DNA from: Mallotus nudiflorus
Taxonomy: Eukaryota; Streptophyta; Magnoliopsida; Malpighiales; Euphorbiaceae
NCBI GenBank assembly: GCA_947683625.1
Contig: CANTUR010000793.1
Coordinates: 1,054,001 to 1,118,000 of the forward strand
Reading direction: 5' to 3'
Length of the DNA: 64,000 nucleotides
In this document: one piece after another, positions 58,310-64,000 of the stretch
Position numbering within the stretch: the first letter of the stretch is position 1
Layout: each line of letters starts with the position of its first letter
Position numbers and translations under genes: made by a program
The notes under the pieces: model-generated
Told to the model about the DNA's origin: nothing
The model's database searches: none
What the model saw: the letters and a program-made list of their open reading frames with translations, nothing else

Positions 58310-60480
58310 TTTAGCATTAAGCTTGTTGAATTGGTCATTATCTACCGTCATATGTCTTGAATATCCACTATCAAAATACCAATTGATTTTTCCTCTTATA
58401 GTCTTTAAGCATACCTATAAAATATAATTTATACATTCTTTTGGACCCAAACCTTAATTGGTCTAGGTTTATTTGTCTCAAAGTAGTCCCAAGGTAGCAA
58501 TTGCAAATGTAGTTTTTGATAGAAACATACATTGCTAGAGTGACCTTTGGTCATGCAATAAAAGCATTCAACATTTGCAAATTTTTTCATTCTAAGAGAA
58601 TATGATTTCTTATTATGAAAAAGATGCCTCATATGTTGTTGTTGTGTATGTTTTATATAACTCTTTTGAGTCATAGTGTGAGATATGCATTGATAAAGAC
58701 AATGAGTATTTTGATGAGTTTTTGCAACATGTTTATGTGCATTATGTTGTGTAGTATGCCTATTATAATTATGTCTAGTGTACATATAAGCATACATAGG
58801 TTGTGCTCTTTTAACTTAAGCCTTACCTCTTTGTATCAATGGAAATTTGAGTCTTATTAGATTTTCCTTTTTCATTTAATACATGAGACCATTTGGCTTT
58901 GAAAGCTTGAATTTTAATTGGTTTAAAGGTTGAGGATGTAGAATTATGTGATGCCTTAACTAAGTTAATGTGTGTTGATAATGAAGAATACATTCTATTT
59001 TTGTATCCAATTCCATGAGTATCTCCATAAAATTTTTGAGATCAAGAAGACTATTTAAAGTCTCTTTTCCCTTCTTAAATTTAGAAATAGAATTTTTTTT
59101 AACTCTAAAAATTCCTTAGAAAGTTTATAATTTTCATTATTTTCTTTCTTAAGTTGGTCTTCCAAGGAATTTAAAGTTTTTAAATCACTAATAAGTTTAT
59201 CATTTGATTTAACAAGATTAGAAAATTCATTTTTAACATTTTAATATTTTTTGGTTAAGTTAGTTAACTCATGCTTATAATGCTTCTTCTTAGATAGTAA
59301 GCTTTTCCATTTAAGTAAGAGTTTGCTCACAATAGGGCTCTCATCATCATCATCATCATAATCATCACAATCATCAAAAGAAGAATAAGAAGTAGAAGGT
59401 ACCTCATTTTTATTTTCAAGAGCCACGAAGCAAGGATTGGCCACTTCTTATTGTTCCTTTTCATTTTCGGATTCGGAGGAGTCATCCCATGTGGCTTTAA
59501 AGGTTTTCTTCTTATCCTTTACTCCACTATGATTGAATTTGAGTTTGGGATCCTCACTTTGGATGTGACCCAGTTTCTTGCATTTATAGCAACTAACTTT
59601 TTTAGTTTTCTTCTTAATTTCTCTTTCATACTTCTTATTGAAGTCTTTTGCTCTTAAGCTATTTTTTGCTTTCTCAATAACTTTTGAAGTTCCTTGTAAG
59701 CATGGAAATGTCACATTCTTCATTACTAGAATCTTTAAGATTTTCATCTTCACTATCATTTTATGAAGCATTAAGTGTAATGCTTTTCTTCTTCTCTTCC
59801 TTCTCTTTCTTCTCTTTTTGCTCTTCACCTCTTTACTTTATTGTAATCTTATGGGTGAGAAGCTTTCTAATAAGCACATCGGTTGAAAGAGTAGCAGGAT
59901 TTTAAGCTTCTTTAGTTATAGTAACTCGAGATTCTCAATCCCTCTTAGGTAGGATTTTTTAGAATCTTATTGTTTACTTTTTCTTTAGTGAAAAATTTAC
60001 TAAGTTTCTTGAGGGTGGTAAAAAGAGCATTAAGATGGTTCGTCATCTCCGTGTTTGATTCTTGTGGTTTCATCTTGAAGAGTTTATATATATCATACAT
60101 ATGGAGTTGAACCTTCTTGCTTTTAACTTGTATATTTCCTTTGTAGTGATTCTCCAAGGTCTCCCATATTTCCTTAGTCGAAATGCAATGTTAAAGTTTG
60201 CCTTCTTCTTCTCTTGATATGGAAGAGATTAGAGTGATCATTGCATTTTTATTCTTGTGATTTTCTTCCTTTTAATTATTATTCCATTAACTTCTTAAGA
60301 AATTAGTGACTATACCATCAACGGTAACTTTAGGTGGTTCCCAACCCTTTAGGAAAATATCCCATAGTTTGATGGAATCACAATCTAGATATAGCTCCAT
60401 TTTGAACTTCCAGTGAGGATAGTCACTACCATCAAAGAATGGTCTAAGTGAAAAGATATTTTGAGATTCACTTCCCATTA
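58310..60480 (-). pseudogene. gag and protease start of the Copia element
   Basis: Minus strand: 60478-60287 begins MGSESQNIFSLRPFFDGSDY...W, the usual Copia gag start. 60157-59945 has L-F-K-M-K-P...M-T-N-H-L-N-A-L. 59828-59448 holds a zinc knuckle, C-Y-K-C-K-K-L-G-H-I-Q-S-E-D, whose last Cys has become Glu or been shifted. Then an acidic part (D-D-Y-D-D-D-D-D, 59444-59241) and a second knuckle-like C-F-Y-C-M-T-K-G-H-S-S-N-V-C (58797-58429 frame). Protease begins near 58400 with W-Y-F-D-S-G, the catalytic D-S-G, followed by Y-S-R-H-M-T. Sequence then runs into the tandem array. Multiple stops. Confidence 0.87.
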
Positions 60481-60511
60481 TCTTGTATTCTAGTAATTAA
60501 GTTCCTAGAAT

Positions 60512-60529
60512 TCAAGCTTTGATATTAAA
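60512..60529 (-). other. Degenerate initiator-Met primer binding site
   Basis: The minus strand reads TTTAATATCAAAGCTTGA next to the LTR end. Copia elements commonly have TGGTATCAGAGC here; G-to-A changes explain the differences. Confidence 0.7.
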
Positions 60530-61593
60530 TGAAAGTTCCTTAGAGGAGGGGGTGAATAAGGCTAATGAGGATTTTAGAAAATTTAAAAGGAATTTAAGTA
60601 ATTGAATAAGAAAAATAGAATAGAGTAGGAAGAACAATGAACATGATGATTTAAGGAGTTCGAATTCTTAATAATTCTACATCTCCACCTAACTTATCCA
60701 TAAGTTAGGATTTTCAATCTTACAAAATCTTATTCACTAGATTGAGATTGCACAAGAGTTTAAGGCTCACTCTTCAACCTTATAATTAAGAGTTTATGGA
60801 CTCACTCTTTAACCAAATCATAAGTGTTTTAATGGCTAAACACTTCAACCAAATCCTTTAAAATAAATTCTCACTTTCCATTTTCTTAAACCTAGAAAAT
60901 AAAAGCATAAGAATTTCTATTATAACACTCATAACTCTCACAAGAGTTATACAAAAATATAAAATGAACTTGAATGAGTTTTTAGAGCTTTAATGAATGT
61001 TAAGATTAAGAATTATAATTTGCAAGAGTCTTAACATCAAATGAGCTCTAGGAGTTGTTTATATAGATGAACAACTCAAAACTATGGTTGTTTAAGCCAA
61101 TAATTATGTCTCTTATGTCTCAAAACATTGGGAGATTTACATTGACTTATTTCTATCAGAATGCCACCCGCAATTATGAGGAAGAGGTCCTGGCTTGTGA
61201 GGAACAGTTTGAGAGCCATTACCTTTGAAAAATATTAAAAAATGCCCGTTATGAGCTGACAAGAGTATGCTCATGACCGTAAGCACTCCCTGTGAGCATC
61301 ACTACCTTACTTATACATTGAAGCTCAAAATTGAAGCTTCAGGGAGGCTGTTCATGAAAAGACACCTGCAAATGTGTCTTTTTTATGCTTAATTACTCTG
61401 AATATGTTGAGTATATGTTTGGGATATGATACTTCAAAAAAATAGATTTTTTATGAGTTTATTTAATATCTTTGAATAAAAACGGAAGGTCTTGATAAAC
61501 AATTAAGTTCCTACACACTTGAATAAAATCATTAGCAACTTAAATTAATTGTCAAAGTCAAAATTAGGAGTTTGATCATGCAAATGGTCAACA
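60530..61593 (-). repeat. 5' LTR of the Copia element
   Basis: It is bounded by TGTTGACC (at 61593, minus) and ...CTTTCA (60530), beside the CATAT duplication. Non-coding. Confidence 0.88.
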
Positions 61594-61703
61594 CATATTA
61601 TATATTACTATAAGTAATTATTATAGTAGAAGGTAGAATCATTTAAAATAACAATAATATTTAAAATAGTTTATACCTTTTTCATAATTATTGGAGCCAT
61701 CCA

Positions 61704-62535
61704 TTATTGTCCCATCAAAAATATATATTTGGAATAAATAATTTTATTCAATCTAAAATTCAACAAAACAAATATCCTATAAAAATTAGCTAAATAGTAA
61801 GTTAAAATTCAAATTGACTTAATATGTCAATTCACTTAATCACCAACAAACTAAATACAAAAAAAAAATTTGCTTGCAAATTACAAAAGCTAAGGACATA
61901 TATACGATTGAAAACCTAAATTATGCACACATTTTATATACCCTACTAATGGGAAATTATCATAGATTGTGCCCTCATCACCATCAAGATGTACACATAA
62001 TTTTTTTCTTTAGTTCATGAAAATTTCAAAATAAAAATTTAGATATATTAACAGCTTCTCATGAAATTAGAGAAGACTACATAGTAACATAATAAATGCA
62101 ACACATAAACACATTTAAAATATATATGTACACACTTTATATGCCCTACTAATGAAACATTATCATCGCTTGTACCCTCATCACCATCAAGTTTTACGCA
62201 TAATTTTTCTCGTTCAATTACTATTTGCTCCCTGAGGTTTTGTGTATTTTATTAAGTGGTCCCTAACTTTTAAAAATTATATTTATTTGTCCCCTAAGTT
62301 TAATTATGTTACACTAAATAATTCTGCTATCAATATTTTCAGTATTTTATTGGTAAAAAATAAGGAAAATAAATGTAAAATAGAAAAGAATAAATGAAAA
62401 ATTCATAAATACCCTTTAATGTAATTACAATTTAAATGTATACAGTGTTTAACTTCTTATTCTCTTCTTCTTCACTACTTATCTTCTTCTAACTCTCAAA
62501 CTAAAAATTAGGGTTTTACAAATTTGTCCATCGAC
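61704..62535. other. Intergenic DNA with a duplicated ~80-bp segment
   Basis: The segment '(t)atataccctactaatg...gtgccctcatcaccatcaag...cataattttt' at about 61926-62010 recurs at about 62129-62212. From 62217 comes 'ttactatttgctccctgagg', a type of sequence often seen near plant transposon ends. No gene. Confidence 0.6.
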
Positions 62536-62970
62536 ATGTTTGGGGCTAAATTAAGTAACATCAATGGAATGGAAGGATGCTATTTAAATAAAAATTGCAA
62601 GTGTGGAAAATAAGCAGGTATTAGAATCTCTGAATCTGAAGATAATAAGAATAGATTATATTATTATTGTAAATAAGGATGGTATGGCTCATTTATTGGA
62701 TGTTGTTTACCTGCAATAACATCTCACAGCAACTTTAGCAATGGTAGTGTGGAATTAGGGATAAGGTTAAGGGAGAGGGCTAATAATGAGGAACTACAAT
62801 TGGTAAAGGATGAAACTGAAGTATTGAAAATGGAGAATATAATTATGGTTGAAAAAATGAAAGGTGTAGAACTTGGTTTAGGTTATACTAGGATTGCATT
62901 AGGAATGACAATGATGATCAATATTAGTGTGTTTGTCTTCTTTGTTTGTCTATCTATTAAAAATATTTAG
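62536..62970 (+). pseudogene. GRF-type zinc-finger small protein, two stops
   Basis: From ATG at 62536 a single frame of 145 codons runs to TAG at 62968-62970, broken only by TAA at 62611 and 62671. It reads M-F-G-A-K-L-S..., then C-K-C-G-K-[stop]-A-G-I-R-I-S-E-S, R-L-Y-Y-Y-C-K-[stop]-G, S-F-I-G-C. The CxC...C...C spacing fits the GRF zinc finger (CxCG, then C before the aromatic/W part). A Glu/Lys-rich probable coiled coil (62760-62880) and a C-terminal hydrophobic segment (I-S-V-F-V-F-F-V-C-L-S-I) follow. Small plant GRF proteins with a C-terminal membrane segment are common and are sometimes found near MULEs. The native role is unknown. Confidence 0.65.
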
Positions 62971-63610
62971 CTTTTTTTGCATGGTTATCACTCAAGTTTA
63001 GTAGGTTAAGTAATGCGAATCATGTGTAAAGTTTTTTAGCTTAATGAAAGTAATGTTAAATGTAGTTAAATTCTAGAAATTTTGTGAATTGTTGTGTTCA
63101 TTAGTTTTTTTTATCTTATTGGGTTTGTGCAGACTAATTTGCAGTGTCCATGAAAATTCACTTTGATACCTTATATAACATAAACATAAGCATTGAAATG
63201 AAAGTTGTCAATAGTAAACCTGTGGCAATGAATGGAGAACCTACAATTCTCACAATATACCTACTTGCAACAGGAACATTAATAGTAACATGTAAATAAA
63301 AAACCTATAACATTAGACTATTAAATGTCTAAATATTGCATTTGATTCATGTAATAGTGATCAGTGTACATGAACATAAGTCACTTAACACTTAATGATC
63401 AAGTGTATTGATCATCAATACATTGGCAATTGCTTTAAAGAGTTTAACCAACTCTATTTTGTATATCCACCAAAATAAATGCCAACCAAAATAACCCACC
63501 AATGATGTACCAAAACCAAAAGAAATTCCCAAAAATTACCCTAACAGATCTAATATATTAACTTCCTTAAAAAGTTTCCTAACTGAAATAGCCCCTATAC
63601 ATTTTATCAT
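62971..63610. other. Spacer, no gene seen
   Basis: AT-rich DNA between the GRF-type pseudogene and the MULE fragment. Confidence 0.6.
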
Positions 63611-63614
63611 AGGT

Positions 63615-64000
63615 CAACCTTAGGTTGAGGTAGCCTTACTTCTGCCTATGGATCGTTCCCTAAATGCATTTAATTTTGTAGGTTGTCCACTAGTCTAAGA
63701 AGGTTGAGTTGAACCACTAGCATCATATGATTTTGAACTTCCTACTCCACCTCTTCCACTTTCAATCCTCCTCTAATATAACAAAAGCAAAAAGGTTATT
63801 AAAAAAATAAAGTTCATAATTATTTGAAATTAAAATGAGTAATAATAAATTTTATGCAACAGGAGCTCGATGACAGGATTGTTTATTATGCCCAATTTGT
63901 TTGTATGTTTTACATCTCATAGTATATGAGCATTTTTTTTAGTGTAGAAGATCCTTCTTCATTTGCTTTGCGCACTCTTTCCTTTCATGGCCTACCTAGA
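63615..64000 (-). pseudogene. MuDR-like MULE transposase, C-terminal end (runs off window)
   Basis: The minus strand from 64000 reads a basic segment, then T-M-R-C-K-T-Y-K-Q-I-G-H-N-K-Q-S-C-H (about 63925-63870), the zinc knuckle C-x2(3)-C-x4-H-x4-C position of MuDR-type transposases with its second Cys changed. An intron (about 63850-63777, ending TTATATTAG) leads to a Gly/Ser/Gln-rich tail (63776 to about 63615: S-G-R-G-G-V-G-S-S, S-G-Q-P-T-K). The catalytic part lies beyond the window. Whether the neighbouring GRF-type pseudogene belongs to the same element is unknown. Confidence 0.6.

Larger units (their letters stand above)
56658..61593 (-). mobile_element. Ty1/Copia element inserted in the FRS-type gene
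   Basis: It is flanked by the perfect duplication CATAT (56653-56657 and 61594-61598). On the minus strand: 5' LTR 61593-60530 (TGTTGACCATTTGC...CTTTCA), a degenerate initiator-Met primer site, gag, the start of protease, then a ~168-bp tandem array where the rest of pol should be. It ends with a truncated 3' LTR of about 115 bp (56772-56658). The span of 4.9 kb and missing integrase, RT and RNase H make it a defective derivative. Confidence 0.9.
53775..61703 (-). pseudogene. FAR1/FRS-type (MULE-derived) gene, split by a Copia element
   Basis: FAR1-related proteins combine a FAR1 DNA-binding domain, a MULE transposase core and a SWIM zinc finger. On the minus strand, a short first exon (about 61703-61677) begins MDGSNNYEK with donor GTATAA. 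After the Copia insertion come G-E-A-Y-K-L-Y-N-E-Y near 56560 and the FAR1 domain at 56354-56091 (W-K-V-T-K-F, H-N-L-E-L-A, H-L-L). The transposase core is 55786-55332 (D-Q-D-Q-A-M-S-N-A-I, C-L-W-H-I-S-N-N-A). The SWIM finger is at 55181-54897, C-N-C-K-K-F-E-L-M-G-S-L-C-L-H. A Met/Gln-rich tail (54421-54300) ends at donor CAG|GTATGT, followed by two small exons (54180-54118 and about 53850-53775). Several stops lie between domains. Confidence 0.82.

Noticed and set aside
59451..59905. Plus-strand hydrophobic frames
   Set aside because: Shadows of the Lys/Glu-rich Copia gag on the minus strand.
1..64000. tRNA or rRNA genes
   Set aside because: No cloverleaf with A and B boxes and no rRNA-like GC-rich conserved stretch was found by eye; the only tRNA-like matches are the 18-base primer sites.

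Overview
The window looks like gene-poor, repeat-dominated nuclear DNA of a flowering plant, probably a eudicot. The sequence is very AT-rich. It carries plant-specific retroelement lineages (Tat and Athila Ty3/gypsy, a Copia element, a chromovirus-type solo LTR), MULE/FAR1-type transposase relics, and a fragment of a vicilin-type seed-storage gene. I see no intact host gene, no rRNA or tRNA gene, and no bacterial or organellar sequence. Nearly every coding stretch is broken by stops or frameshifts. The species cannot be named from the sequence.

Layout. (1) 1-1438: AT-rich flank with one strong hairpin. (2) 1444-31253: Tat-lineage element A on the + strand, 29.8 kb, flanked by the 5-bp duplication CTATT. 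It has LTRs at both ends, a tRNA-Arg-type primer site, a decayed gag, and pol (RT, RNase H, second RNase H, integrase). Its long 3' region carries antisense genes and tandem arrays. Three LTR-type insertions lie inside it: a solo-LTR-like block (5521-7615), a full Athila element (8341-17615, duplication ACTAG, itself lacking RNase H and the integrase core), and an inverted solo LTR (26963-29127, duplication ATCAT). (3) 31259-40144: AT-rich DNA with a 3.3-kb chromovirus-like solo LTR (33124-36439, duplication TTAAA) and two decayed Tat LTR/primer-site junctions. (4) 40145-48876: 5'-truncated Tat element B, a relative of A with the same antisense genes and one LTR. (5) 48877-52185: minus-strand 5' part of another Athila element. 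(6) 52677-53150: vicilin-type pseudogene fragment. (7) 53775-61703: minus-strand FAR1/FRS-type gene relic split by a Copia element (56658-61593, duplication CATAT) that has lost most of pol and carries a ~168-bp tandem array. (8) 61704-64000: a GRF zinc-finger pseudogene and the C-terminal end of a MuDR-like transposase.

The most interesting signals are two. First, both Tat copies carry on the antisense strand a multi-exon gene related to plant mobile domain (PMD) proteins, with splice donors at matching places, plus a second antisense block. Second, a family of short CG-rich imperfect palindromes (core like GAGGCGATGCCTC) recurs in clusters at corresponding places: twice per LTR, in the first intron of the PMD-like gene, and beside the second block. 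The elements build a chronology by nesting: Athila and a solo LTR inside Tat A, Copia inside the FRS-type gene.
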